From: Pseudonocardia benzenivorans CB1190
GTDB taxonomy: Bacteria > Actinomycetota > Actinomycetes > Mycobacteriales > Pseudonocardiaceae
Direction: 5' to 3'
DNA: 64,000 nt
Assembly (NCBI RefSeq): GCF_000196675.2
Contig: NC_015312.1
Location: forward strand, 6,340,501-6,404,500
Notes under the pieces: model-generated
The model's database searches: none
Seen by the model: only the letters and a program-made list of their open reading frames with translations
What the model was told of the DNA's origin: nothing
Position numbers and translations under genes: made by a program
In this document: positions 1 to 8,533 of the stretch, piece after piece
How positions within the stretch are numbered: the first letter of the stretch is position 1
Layout: every line of letters starts with the position of its first letter

Positions 1-568
1 CGCCCGACAGCACCACCACGATCACGACGACCTCGAGCGCGAAGCCGACCCGCCACGACAGGTACGTCGTGATGAAGCCGCCGAGCAGCGGGCCCACGGC
101 GGCCGCGATCGCCGCCGCCGCGCCGACCAGTGCGTACACCTTCTTGCGCGCGGCCCCGTCGAAGTTCCCGTGGATCAGCGACTGCATCGCGGGCAGCAGC
201 AGCGACGCGCCGAGCCCGCCGATCACGGCCCAGAACACGATCACCGCGGTGAGGCTCTGGGCCAGCGTCATCGCGGTGGCGCCGACGGCGTAACCGAGCA
301 GTCCGACCAGGTAGGCGCGCTTGCGCCCGATGAGGTCGCCGACCTTGCCGCCGATGAGGATGAACGCCGCGGACACCAGCGCCTCGAGCGCGATCGCGGA
401 CTGCACCCCGCTCACCGTCGTGCCCAGGTCGCGGACCACCGCGGAGATCGAGACGTTCATCAGCGACGTGTCGACGACCAGGACGAACATCGCCATGGCC
501 AGCAGGAGCCCGAGCGTGCGCTTGCTCCGGTCCAGCTGCGGGGTGCCGGCACCCCCGCCCGTGCTCAT
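1..568 (-). CDS. MFS transporter, DHA2-like (N-terminal part, cut by the window edge)
   Basis: The complement of 1-568 reads as an open frame starting at an ATG at 568 and running off the left edge, so about 189 N-terminal residues are visible. It has several hydrophobic segments and the MFS loop-2/3 signature GDLIGRKR after the second helix. The stretch FVLVVDTSLMNVSISAV in helix 1 is typical of the 14-helix drug:H+ antiporter-2 group. The expected role is proton-driven export of a small molecule across the cytoplasmic membrane; the substrate cannot be told. The start overlaps the stop of the M48 protease gene by 4 bp (ATGA), so the two are probably translationally coupled. Confidence 0.85.
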   Translation of the reverse strand, partial: MSTGGGAGTPQLDRSKRTLGLLLAMAMFVLVVDTSLMNVSISAVVRDLGTTVSGVQSAIALEALVSAAFILIGGKVGDLIGRKRAYLVGLLGYAVGATAMTLAQSLTAVIVFWAVIGGLGASLLLPAMQSLIHGNFDGAARKKVYALVGAAAAIAAAVGPLLGGFITTYLSWRVGFALEVVVIVVVLSG

Positions 569-1464
569 GCCGGACTGCCGTCGTGCGCCGCGAGCCCGTG
601 CGGCCCGGGCGGGGCAGGTGTCACCAGCTCCGGAACCGGACGCAGCAGGCCCAGCCCGAAGAGCCGCTCCAGCCGGCGCACCGTGTAGGGGTGCGAGCGC
701 GGCAGCTGCGCGAGCCCGACCCAGAATCCCCGCAGGGCACGGCCCTGCCGGACCAGGGCGGGCACGTCGACGTCGTGCTCGGTGTGCCGTCCCGAGGCGA
801 GCAGGACCAGCCCTGTCGCGCCGTGGGGGGCGAGATGGGCGCCGTGGCGGTCGCAGGAGTACTCGCGCAGCCGCGAGAGGGCCTGCCCCAGCAAGGGGAT
901 CCGCTCGGAGTAGGCGACGGAGAGCTGGTACCACAGCGCGACGTGGTGCAGCCGGATGTGGCCCAGCTCGTGGCCCAGGATGAAGCACAGCCCGTCGCGG
1001 TTGCCGCGGTACAGGTTGGTGAACAGCTCGTTGGACAGGACCACGTAGTCGTGTCCCGTGGCCTGCGCGGCGAACGCGTTGAGCGAACCGTTGCCGTTCG
1101 CCAGGAAGATGTCCGGCCTACGCCGCAGCCCGAGCCGGGCCGCGTACTCCTCCGCGACGCCGTAGAGCTCGGGGTACTGCTCCGGCGACAGCTGGACGGC
1201 GGTGCCGCGGGTCGAGGCGCGCTGCGTCTCGCGGACCACGACGAGGGCGGGCACGAGCAGCAGCAGGCCGAACAGGGCCCCTCTGATCGCGTTCGCCCAC
1301 GCCGTGCCCTGCAACGCCGCCGGTACGAACGGCAGCACCACGGCGGCCCGCACGATCCCGGCGACGACTGCCAGGTTGAGGACCACCATGAACACGTAGA
1401 ACGGGATCTCGGCGCGGTGCCGGAGCCGGTTCGGCGCGGGTGCGGTCGAGCTCGTTGACATCAC
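565..1464 (-). CDS. M48 family membrane metalloprotease
   Basis: The 299-residue protein has two N-terminal membrane segments (about residues 21-45 and 61-78). The zinc motif HELGH lies at about 165-169 and the third-ligand region EYSCDRHG near 201-208, the pattern of Ste24/HtpX-type M48 peptidases. It should be a membrane-bound zinc endopeptidase with its active site on the cytoplasmic side. The frame opens with GTG at 1464, immediately followed by ATG at 1461; the ATG may be the true start. It is upstream of and overlaps the MFS gene by 4 bp. Family assignment is firm; the substrate is unknown. Confidence 0.88.
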   Translation of the reverse strand: MMSTSSTAPAPNRLRHRAEIPFYVFMVVLNLAVVAGIVRAAVVLPFVPAALQGTAWANAIRGALFGLLLLVPALVVVRETQRASTRGTAVQLSPEQYPELYGVAEEYAARLGLRRRPDIFLANGNGSLNAFAAQATGHDYVVLSNELFTNLYRGNRDGLCFILGHELGHIRLHHVALWYQLSVAYSERIPLLGQALSRLREYSCDRHGAHLAPHGATGLVLLASGRHTEHDVDVPALVRQGRALRGFWVGLAQLPRSHPYTVRRLERLFGLGLLRPVPELVTPAPPGPHGLAAHDGSPA

Positions 1465-1487
1465 ACGTCCCCGGTTCCGGCGTCGCT

Positions 1488-1922
1488 TCAGTGAGCGGGC
1501 TCGCCGAGCGACCGACCGAGCGCCTTCGCCTTCAGCGCGTCGTACTCCTCCGGGGTGATCGCACCCTGGTCGAGCAGTCGTTTGGCGTCGGCGATCTGAT
1601 CGGTCGGACCGCTACCGGCCCCGTTCGCCCCCGCGATCCGGCGGACGTCGTGCTCGTAGGCCTCACGGGCGGCGGCCGCGTCGGACCGGCGCCGCTCGCC
1701 CATCTTCCGGCCCTCCGCGATCAGGTACACGAGCGACCCGACGATCGGCAGGAAGATGATCACGATGGTCCAGATCGCCTTGCTCCAGCCGCCGATGTCG
1801 TCGCGCCGGAAGATGTCGCCGAAGATGACGAAGATCATCCAGAACCAGAGGACGAACCCGAAGAACACGAGCATCGTCCAGAACAGGTCCAGCAACGGGT
1901 AGGTGTCCTGTGCGAGCAGCAT
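1488..1922 (-). CDS. PLDc_N and SHOCT domain membrane protein
   Basis: A protein of about 144 residues with two N-terminal transmembrane segments (residues about 13-35 and 48-68). These carry the aromatic-rich pattern of the phospholipase-D-nuclease N-terminal (PLDc_N) domain. A charged linker follows, then a C-terminal SHOCT motif (LLDQGAITPEEYDALKAKAL). SHOCT segments are short oligomerisation modules; no enzymatic function is implied. I prefer the ATG at 1922 to the upstream TTG at 1928 because AGAAGGGG sits at Shine-Dalgarno distance. The role is unknown. Confidence 0.8.
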   Translation of the reverse strand: MLLAQDTYPLLDLFWTMLVFFGFVLWFWMIFVIFGDIFRRDDIGGWSKAIWTIVIIFLPIVGSLVYLIAEGRKMGERRRSDAAAAREAYEHDVRRIAGANGAGSGPTDQIADAKRLLDQGAITPEEYDALKAKALGRSLGEPAH

Positions 1923-2004
1923 CTCCAACCCCTTCTCTCCAGGTGGTCACCCGTCGCGAACGGGTGGGTCAGGGCCGGAATCGCTCCGGCGGGAGGCGGT
2001 CGTG

Positions 2005-2418
2005 TCAGGCGGTGTCGCCGCGGTAGCCGGCGAGCGCCCAGATCACGAGCACGTCGAGGGCGATGATCACGATCGCCCAGACCGGGAAGTACGGCAGGAA
2101 CGCGAAGTGCGCGATGAGGTTGATCCCGGCGGCCACGATGCCGACGACGCGCGCCCACGTCGCGCCCCAGAGCACGCCCACCCCCGCCGCACCGAGCACG
2201 ACGGCGAGGACCAGGTGGATCCAGCCCCACGTCGACACGTCGAGCGTGTAGAGGTAGTCGGGCGTCCGGACGTAGATCTCGTCCCGCATGATCGCCACGA
2301 TGCCGACCAGCACGCCGAGCAACCCGGCGAGCATCATCAGGACCGCCGCGAACAGGGCCATCGTCGTGGTGGCGGCGGCCGCGGCGGCGCTCCGGTGCGG
2401 CGTGGTCCGAGTGGTCAT
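2005..2418 (-). CDS. DUF7144-like four-helix membrane protein
   Basis: A 137-residue hydrophobic protein with four predicted membrane helices and a short Thr/Ala-rich N-terminus. It shows the recognisable segments YLYTLDVSTWGWIHL, GVLWGATWARVVGI and a conserved-looking NLIAHFAFLPYFP loop, which match the common actinobacterial membrane family now called DUF7144. ATG at 2418 is chosen because AAAGGGG lies 5-11 bases upstream; the same frame extends further upstream but with low-complexity arginine-rich content. No function is known for the family. Confidence 0.75.
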   Translation of the reverse strand: MTTRTTPHRSAAAAAATTTMALFAAVLMMLAGLLGVLVGIVAIMRDEIYVRTPDYLYTLDVSTWGWIHLVLAVVLGAAGVGVLWGATWARVVGIVAAGINLIAHFAFLPYFPVWAIVIIALDVLVIWALAGYRGDTA

Positions 2419-2563
2419 CACGACCCCTTTCACGAATACCGTCGAGACGTGATGATCGCCCGTGCCGACAGCCGTCATGCCACCCGAGATGGGTGATTGC
2501 GGACCCCGAGCAGCAGGTCGTTCCGGGGTACGGGCCAGGATCGGACGGCGCTGCGAGCCAGGA

Positions 2564-3109
2564 TCAGGACGACGGCGCCGTCGAGGCCGACGGAACAGCC
2601 GGACACCCGGATCGGACGCTGTCCAGGATGGGCTTCGCGGCGGCCTGGACCTGCGCGACGGAGCCCGCGAGCACGCCCAGCTTCGCCGACAGCGACGTCT
2701 GGTCCTGGATGCCCGAGATCGTCGTCTGCAGCGACGCGAGCGCCTGCTTGAGCGCGTCGACCTGCGGACCGAACTGCGCGGCAGCGGCGGTGCTGAGGTT
2801 CTGCCCGGCGACGGCCAGGTTCTGCAGGGCGGCCTTGACGCCCTCCGTACCGACCTTGGTCGCATCCAGCTGCAGGATCGCGTTCGCCGCCGTCTGGAAC
2901 TCCGCGGCGGCGCCGCACAGCTGGGGCGAGTAGCCGGTGGACGTCGGCGCCGCCGCCGTCGTCACCGGTGGCGGGGGCGGAGCGGACGCCGGGGCCACCG
3001 ACGGTGACGCGGAGCATCCCGCCAGCGTCACGAGGCCGAGCAGACCGGCGGTGGCGGCGAGGGACACGCGCCGGGTCCTTCGCCGCGTGACGCTGCGGAC
3101 GGTGTTCAC
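2564..3109 (-). CDS. Alanine-rich putative lipoprotein
   Basis: A 181-residue protein with an Arg-rich n-region, a hydrophobic core and the lipobox LAGC near residue 33. A Ser/Pro-rich linker follows, then an Ala/Gln-rich helical domain of about 120 residues. It should be exported and lipidated at the cell surface. The GTG start at 3109 is supported by GGAGG six bases upstream; an upstream in-frame start at 3163 lacks such a site. Two Cys residues (after the linker and near the C-terminus) could form a disulfide. I do not recognise a named family. Confidence 0.7.
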   Translation of the reverse strand: MNTVRSVTRRRTRRVSLAATAGLLGLVTLAGCSASPSVAPASAPPPPPVTTAAAPTSTGYSPQLCGAAAEFQTAANAILQLDATKVGTEGVKAALQNLAVAGQNLSTAAAAQFGPQVDALKQALASLQTTISGIQDQTSLSAKLGVLAGSVAQVQAAAKPILDSVRSGCPAVPSASTAPSS

Positions 3110-3187
3110 GATGGCCTCCAACGGTCGGGGGCGACGGTCGAACCGTCGCCCGGGGGGGGGCACGCGGGCCGTGTCCCCGAGCGGCGC

Positions 3188-3424
3188 TCAGCGCCCGTGC
3201 ACCGCCTGGTCGACGACGATCGCCAGGCGGGCGAGCACCTCCTGGCCCTCGCCCCGGGTCACCACCCCGCGGTCGACAGCGGCCTCGACCTCCGCCCGCA
3301 GCACCGCGAGCAGCACACCGGCCCGGTCACCGACCCGTGCCGACACCACCCCTCCGGTTCCCGGGCGACCTGCCGACACGGAGCGCAGGAAAAGGGGGCC
3401 GGGTTCGCCGGCGGGTTGTGCCAT
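3188..3424 (-). CDS. Small hypothetical protein (78 aa)
   Basis: A short frame with a good ribosome-binding site (GAGGAGG) placed before an ATG at 3424. The C-terminal half (AEVEAAVDRGVVTRGEGQEVLARLAIVVDQAV) looks like an amphipathic helix pair, which argues for a real small soluble protein. No family was recognised. It lies 78 bp upstream of the lipoprotein gene on the same strand and could be co-transcribed with it. Confidence 0.5.
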   Translation of the reverse strand: MAQPAGEPGPLFLRSVSAGRPGTGGVVSARVGDRAGVLLAVLRAEVEAAVDRGVVTRGEGQEVLARLAIVVDQAVHGR

Positions 3425-3753
3425 CTCAGCGCCTCCTCGACCCGCGGTGCGGCACGCCGCCCGCCACGTTCCGCCGAGTGTCGGGCCCCGGGGATCGCCG
3501 GAGGTCACCCTCCAGGGGTGGTTGTTGCGTCGCGCCGGCCGGCCTCCGATCCTGTTCGCTCCTCGGACCGCTGGTCACGCGGTGTGCGGGTGGACGGGAC
3601 CGAACCGACGGGGTACCGCAGGGATCGCCGGGCCGACGGTGCCGGCGCGGAGCGCACGATCACCGCCACAGCCGGCCGGGCGCTCGAGGCGCACGCGCCG
3701 GATCGTCCACGACGGGCGTCGTCGACGTCCCTGCACCGGGCGGGGCTGCCGCG

Positions 3754-4695
3754 TCAGACCAGCAGGCCCCGGGCCGCGGCCGTGGCGGCGGCGTCGGCGC
3801 GGTTGCGGCAGCCGGTCTTTGCCAGGACGTGCTCGACGTGGGTGGCGACGGTGCGAGCCCCGACGCCGAGGGCACCGGCGATCTCACCGTTGCTCGACCC
3901 GTCGGCCAGCGCGGCGAGGACCTGCAGCTCGCGCACCGTCAGGCCCGCGGGCGGCGCCACCTCGCGGTGCAGGACGACGACTCCCGACCGCGCGCGGTAC
4001 ATCTCCAGCGCGTAGGTCGCATCGCGATGCACCAGCAGATGACGAACCGGGCCGCGGACCCGTGCGATCGCGGCCGTGAGCGCCGCGCTCCCGACCAGCT
4101 CGACGTGCGGGCGCGCGGACAGCGGCAGGACCCGCCCGTCGGGCGCGACGAGCATCCCCTCGGTGATCCCGTCGTCCAGCCGCGCCGTCGCGGGCTCGGG
4201 CGGCGGAACGGGGTCGAGGGCGGCGCCGAGTTCGGGGCCGAGCAGTGCGAGCAGCGCGACGGTGTCGTCGTCGGGATGACGCGAGTCGAGCGTGCTCGCG
4301 TTGAGCATGCCGACGTAGCGGCCGTCGGGCGCGTACAGGCACTGGGTGACCCCGTCCCGGAACCCGCTCGGCCCGATGACCAGGTCGAAGATGTCCCCGC
4401 GCCGGAGCCGCACCGGCAGGTCGCGAACCCTGGTCGGCACACCCGTGGTCTTGACGGCGCCGAAGAGCGGATCGGTGTGCATGCTCTCGTCGAGGAAGGT
4501 CGTCAGGGGTGCCGGGTAGGACGACGCGAGGGCGCGGTGCCGGCCGAGCACCGGGTCCCACACCGACAGCGCCAGGCAGTCCGAGGGCACGATGGTCCGC
4601 AGGCACTCCGCGACCGCGAGGGCGGACCCGACGCTGCGGCTACCGTTGCGGCGCAGGAACGACCGCAGCTCGTAGGCCGTGCCCAGCGCGGTCAT
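3754..4695 (-). CDS. LuxR-type transcriptional regulator with N-terminal sensor region
   Basis: A protein of about 313 residues. The C-terminus (about 245-313) is a LuxR/NarL helix-turn-helix: LTVRELQVLAALADGSSNGEIAGALGVGARTVATHVEHVLAKTG. The N-terminal 170 residues resemble a GAF-like sensor fold and lack a receiver Asp, so this is not a two-component regulator. The start at 4695 gives a normal N-terminus; the frame upstream runs into the intergenic region. It is divergent from the amidase gene, with about 100 bp between the starts, so it probably controls that gene and itself. The ligand is unknown. Confidence 0.82.
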   Translation of the reverse strand: MTALGTAYELRSFLRRNGSRSVGSALAVAECLRTIVPSDCLALSVWDPVLGRHRALASSYPAPLTTFLDESMHTDPLFGAVKTTGVPTRVRDLPVRLRRGDIFDLVIGPSGFRDGVTQCLYAPDGRYVGMLNASTLDSRHPDDDTVALLALLGPELGAALDPVPPPEPATARLDDGITEGMLVAPDGRVLPLSARPHVELVGSAALTAAIARVRGPVRHLLVHRDATYALEMYRARSGVVVLHREVAPPAGLTVRELQVLAALADGSSNGEIAGALGVGARTVATHVEHVLAKTGCRNRADAAATAAARGLLV

Positions 4696-4796
4696 GCCCG
4701 GAAACGCTACCCCGCCGACCGCATCCGTCAATCGACCGATCACAGCCGTCGGTGCCGCTCCTAGCGTCGCCTCCGCCCACCCAGACGGAGGTAGCG

Positions 4797-6230
4797 ATGA
4801 AGCCCAGTGAGTACGCCGAACTCGACGCGACCGCGCTCGCCGCACTGATCCGGAGCGGGGAGTCGTCCGCCGACGAGGTCGCGCAGGCGGCCGTCGCCGC
4901 GCTCGAGGACGTGCAACCGAAGGTCAACGGGCTCGTCAGCGGCCCGTTCGAGCGCCCGCTCGAGCATGCCGCCGACGGGCCGTTCGCCGGCGTGCCGTTC
5001 GCGATCAAGGACCTCATCACGCATGCGGCCGGTGTGCCCACCCGCTCCGGGACCCGCCTGCTCGGCGACGGCGTGCCGATGCCGACCGACACCTACCTGA
5101 TGGCCCGCTTCCGCCGCGCGGGCCTGGCGACCCTCGGCCTCACCGCGACCCCGGAGCTCGGGTTCAACGCGAACACCGAGGCCGTCGCGACCGGGTCGGT
5201 GCGCAACCCGTGGGACCTCGATCGCAGCCCCGGCGGGTCGAGCGGGGGATCCGCGGCACTCGTCGCGGCCCGCGCGCTGCCCGTCGCCCACGCCAACGAC
5301 GGCGGCGGCTCCATCCGCATCCCCGCGGCCGCGTGCGGGCTCGTCGGGCTCAAGCCGAGCCAGGGCCGGGTCACCCCCGGCCCCGACTACGCCGACCCCC
5401 TGCTGGGACTCGGGATCGAGTTCGCCCTGACCCGGACGGTGCGCGACTGCGCGGGCCTGCTCGACGCCGTGCACGGGTACGCGGCCGGGGACCGCTACCG
5501 CCTGCCCGATCCCGCCCGCCCGTACGCCGACGAGGTGCGCGCCGGCAGCAGGACCCTGCGCATCGCGTTGCACACCGAGCCGTTCACCGGCAACGGCCCG
5601 GTCGATCCCCGGTGCGTCGCCGCCGTCGAGTCCGTCGGCCGGACGCTCGAGGAGCTCGGCCACCACGTCGAGCGGGCCGCACCCGCGCTCGACGCCGACG
5701 CCTTCGACGACGCCAACCTCGTCGCCTGGTGTTCCTTCCTGGCCGACGGTGTCGACACGCTGGCCGCCGCGCTCGGCGTCGAGCCGGGTCCGGACAACCT
5801 GGAGGCGACCACCCGCGCCTGCGCCGACTTCGGCCGGACCCTGCGCGCCGCCGACATCTACGCGGCCGAGCGGGTGTTCAACACGACCCGTCGCGCGGTC
5901 GCGGCCTTCCACGAGACCTACGACCTCGTGCTCACCCCGACGATGAACGCGCCCAACACCGCCGCGGGCCACCTGAACGCCGACGACCCGTCGCTGGACG
6001 CGCGCGGCTGGTACGACCGGATCTTCGGCACCGCGGGCTTCACGGCCGTGTCCAACGTGACCGGGAACCCCGCGATCAGCCTGCCGCTCGGGACCACGGC
6101 CGAGGGCTGGCCGATCGGGGTCCAGCTCATGGCCCCCTACGCCGAGGAGGCCACGCTGATCGCCCTCGCCGGTGACCTCGAACGCGCCCTGCCCTGGGCC
6201 GACCGGCGGCCCGCGGTCGCAGTGGGCTGA
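4797..6230 (+). CDS. Amidase (amidase-signature family)
   Basis: A 477-residue enzyme of the amidase-signature family. The Ser-cisSer-Lys triad is visible: Lys in FAIKDL (about residue 69), the Gly/Ser-rich signature GGSSGGSAA (about 146-154), and the cis-Ser and nucleophile region in GGGSIRIPAA. Such enzymes hydrolyse a C-N amide bond to acid plus ammonia or amine in the cytoplasm. GGAGG precedes the ATG by six bases. It is divergent from the LuxR-type regulator. Length and motifs are normal. The substrate cannot be predicted, and AtzF-, GatA- or nylon-oligomer-type roles cannot be separated by eye. Confidence 0.9.
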   Translation: MKPSEYAELDATALAALIRSGESSADEVAQAAVAALEDVQPKVNGLVSGPFERPLEHAADGPFAGVPFAIKDLITHAAGVPTRSGTRLLGDGVPMPTDTYLMARFRRAGLATLGLTATPELGFNANTEAVATGSVRNPWDLDRSPGGSSGGSAALVAARALPVAHANDGGGSIRIPAAACGLVGLKPSQGRVTPGPDYADPLLGLGIEFALTRTVRDCAGLLDAVHGYAAGDRYRLPDPARPYADEVRAGSRTLRIALHTEPFTGNGPVDPRCVAAVESVGRTLEELGHHVERAAPALDADAFDDANLVAWCSFLADGVDTLAAALGVEPGPDNLEATTRACADFGRTLRAADIYAAERVFNTTRRAVAAFHETYDLVLTPTMNAPNTAAGHLNADDPSLDARGWYDRIFGTAGFTAVSNVTGNPAISLPLGTTAEGWPIGVQLMAPYAEEATLIALAGDLERALPWADRRPAVAVG

Positions 6231-6439
6231 CCAGGACCGGACGAGGAGCGCCGCGCGTCCGGGGGCGACACGTCGGCCCCGGCCGGGGAGCGGCAAGCGT
6301 GGACGATCGGCTTCATCCTCCTCGGGTGACGCCCGGCCCGGGGACGCTGCCGCAGGCTGGGGCCACCGAGTCGCCGGTCCGAGGAGCCTCCGATGCGGCG
6401 GTTGCCACCCATCGCGGAGCCGATCACGGGTGCGCGGGG

Positions 6440-7519
6440 ATGACCACCGACCCGCCACCCCGGACCGACACCGGCCCGGCCGAGCCGTCGCCCGACGGCG
6501 GCAGCGCGCCCGCCGACCTTCCGCCCCGGACCGGCACCGCCCCGGCCGGGTCGCCGTCCGACGGCGGCAGTGCCCCCATCGCCCCGCCGGCGGCCGACGC
6601 GCCGACCGCCGATCCCGGACACAGCGGAACCCGGCGGCGGGTCGACGCCGTCACTGCTCGCTACACCCGGACCCGGGCACGCCTCGACGCCAGCGCCGCC
6701 GGGCACCTGCAGCGGCGGATCGTCGAGGTCGACCTGGCCAACCAGGCCCTGATCCTCGCGGCGCTCGCATTCATGCTGCTCGTCCCGGCGCTGGTCAGCC
6801 TGCAGGCGGTGATCCCGCTCGGGGCCACCGGGGGCGGGCTCACCGACGTCGCACGCCGGCTCGGGCTCACCGACCAGGCGACCAGCGACCTGCAGACGCT
6901 GTTCCCCGGCCGGGAGGCCGTCCGGGGCGCGACGACGATCTTCGGTGCGGTCCTCACCCTGGTGTCCGCGTTCTCCTGGCCCGCGGCCCTGCAACGCGGT
7001 TACGAGCTGGCGTGGGGCCTGCCGTCGGCGGGATGGCGCGCGCTGTGGCGACCGCTGCTGTGGCTGGGGACGTTCGCGGTGTTCGGGAGCTTGTGGGGAC
7101 TGTCCGGTCCGCTCGTCACCGGTTGGGTCCGGGCCATCGTCCCGATCATCATCGGGCTCCCGATCGCCATCGGGTGGGCCTGGTGGACCCAGCACCTGCT
7201 GCTCGGCGGCCGGATCGGGTGGCGACCCCTGCTGCCCGGCGCGATCGCCATCGGCATCGGCCTGCTGGGGCTGCGGATCGCGGCGTCGCTGTACCTGTCG
7301 AGGTCGATCGTCAGCCACCATCGCGAGTACGGCCCGTTGGGGATCGTGTTCGTCCTGCTGTCGTGGCTGGTCGCCTTCGGGGTGGTGATGCTCGGCGGCG
7401 CGCTGCTCGGGGTGTTCCTGCGCGAGCACCGGCAGCGCCGCGCACTCGCCGCGAGTTCGAGCCCTGCCGGTGACGACGCCGACCCGACACCGCCTCAGTC
7501 CCAGCAGCCCCAGCCCTGA
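6440..7519 (+). CDS. YihY/BrkB-family membrane protein with Pro-rich N-terminus
   Basis: A 359-residue protein. The N-terminal ~60 residues are disordered and rich in Pro, Gly and Ala, containing two copies of a 22-residue repeat. The rest carries about six membrane helices, including a long initial helix (LANQALILAALAFMLLVPALVSLQ) and a C-terminal pair ending in a charged tail, as in YihY/YhjD/BrkB (once misnamed RNase BN). The role in the family is poorly defined, with envelope integrity or transport proposed. An in-frame start at 6299 exists; I prefer ATG 6440. It is not obviously in an operon. Confidence 0.78.
   Translation: MTTDPPPRTDTGPAEPSPDGGSAPADLPPRTGTAPAGSPSDGGSAPIAPPAADAPTADPGHSGTRRRVDAVTARYTRTRARLDASAAGHLQRRIVEVDLANQALILAALAFMLLVPALVSLQAVIPLGATGGGLTDVARRLGLTDQATSDLQTLFPGREAVRGATTIFGAVLTLVSAFSWPAALQRGYELAWGLPSAGWRALWRPLLWLGTFAVFGSLWGLSGPLVTGWVRAIVPIIIGLPIAIGWAWWTQHLLLGGRIGWRPLLPGAIAIGIGLLGLRIAASLYLSRSIVSHHREYGPLGIVFVLLSWLVAFGVVMLGGALLGVFLREHRQRRALAASSSPAGDDADPTPPQSQQPQP
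6455..6586 (+). repeat. Two-copy 66-bp imperfect tandem repeat inside the BrkB-like gene
   Basis: Positions 6455-6520 and 6521-6586 encode two 22-residue units that both follow PPRT-T-PA---DGGSAP. They differ at several positions, so this is an old duplication within the disordered N-terminal region. Confidence 0.8.
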
Positions 7520-7617
7520 CCGCCCGCCGCGTCCCGAGCACCCGACGCCGCGCGGCAGCGCGGCATCCGGGTCCGGTCCGTGGTGACCGTCGCTCGCCGT
7601 CGACGGCCGGACCACGG

Positions 7618-7764
7618 GGAGGACGCGGCGCGTGCGAGACCGCCGTCCTCGACGGGATCCCGGACCATCGCTCGGTGCTCACCGTCGCAGAGCAGGCCGC
7701 CGACGACACGATGATGATCTGCGTGTCCCGCTCCTGCTCCGCCCGCCTGGTGCTCGATCTCTGA
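7618..7764 (+). pseudogene. C-terminal remnant of a PDR/VanB-type reductase 2Fe-2S domain
   Basis: Positions 7633-7764 read in one frame as CETAVLDGIPDHRSVLT, then MMICVSRSCSARLVLDL and a stop. This matches the end of the plant-type ferredoxin domain that closes phthalate-dioxygenase-reductase/VanB oxidoreductases (usual pattern C-x2-C, LDG-PDHRDSVLT, MMICVSRS, LVLDL). Upstream, only a degraded GAGGAC-GCG stretch recalls the cysteine loop; the FMN and NAD domains are gone and no start or ribosome site is present. One residue (the Asp of HRD) is missing. It is a relic of a lost oxygenase-reductase gene, not a working protein. Confidence 0.7.
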
Positions 7765-7854
7765 TCCCGCGGGCGGCGGGACCGGCGCGCACGGTGGACC
7801 GCATTGTCCGGATCCGGGAGGCTGCAGACGTCACCGACGGAAAGGACCCCGCTC

Positions 7855-8451
7855 ATGGCCTCCGGCTCCCGCACCACCTGGACCGTCATCGACCGCGCCC
7901 ACGACGCGCTGCGCGTTGCCGTCGCCGCCGTCGGCGAGGACAACTGGCAGCTGCCCACACCGTGCTCGGAGTGGACGGTCACCCAGGTCCTGCAGCACGC
8001 CGCGGGCGACCAGCTCGGGTTCGCGGCCGCGATCACCGGCGAGCCGGGCCCGACCGAGAACCCGTTCGCCCCCTCCGGCCACATCGACGGCTCCCCCGTC
8101 GAGCTCGCCGAGTCCACGATGGCCGCGGCCGCTCGGGCCTGGGACCGGATCGACCCCGCGGCCGAGACCGCCCCCGTTCCGGTCCCCCCGCACGCACTCC
8201 CCCCGGCCGTCGGCGCCGGCGCGTGCGCGCTCGACGCCGCGGTCCACGCGTGGGACATCGCCGTCGCCGTCGGCGCTCCGTCGCCACTGGACGCCGAGCA
8301 GGCGGCCCGGCTGCACGAGACGGCGCTGCTGATAGTCGAGCCGTTGCGCCAGTACGGCGCGTACGCGGCGGCGCTCGACCCGCAGCCCGCCGACGACGCC
8401 GTCGCGGCGCTGCTGCGCTACCTGGGTCGCGACCCCGGGTGGTCCCGCTGA
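7855..8451 (+). CDS. TIGR03086 family (mycothiol-dependent enzyme fold) protein
   Basis: A 198-residue DinB/MDMPI-like helical-bundle protein. The start region (WTVIDRAHDALRVAVAAV) and the segments CSEWTVTQVLQHAAGD and ALDAAVHAWDIAVAVG are typical of TIGR03086, whose His residues can bind a metal. Relatives include mycothiol-dependent maleylpyruvate isomerase, but this subgroup has no proven reaction. ATG 7855 has AAGGA upstream at suitable spacing. It stands alone on the + strand, convergent with the GMC oxidoreductase gene. Confidence 0.8.
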   Translation: MASGSRTTWTVIDRAHDALRVAVAAVGEDNWQLPTPCSEWTVTQVLQHAAGDQLGFAAAITGEPGPTENPFAPSGHIDGSPVELAESTMAAAARAWDRIDPAAETAPVPVPPHALPPAVGAGACALDAAVHAWDIAVAVGAPSPLDAEQAARLHETALLIVEPLRQYGAYAAALDPQPADDAVAALLRYLGRDPGWSR

Positions 8452-8533
8452 CGTGCCCCGGGGGACCGGGAGTGCGCGGCACGGACGTCGCCGCCGACGC
8501 TGGTCCTCCGGGGCCTCGCCGGTACCGGACCGG

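Noticed and set aside
6137..7615. A 492-codon minus-strand frame with repeat-like Gly/Arg sequences
   Set aside because: It is antisense to the BrkB-like gene; the apparent repeats mirror the coding repeat at 6455-6586.
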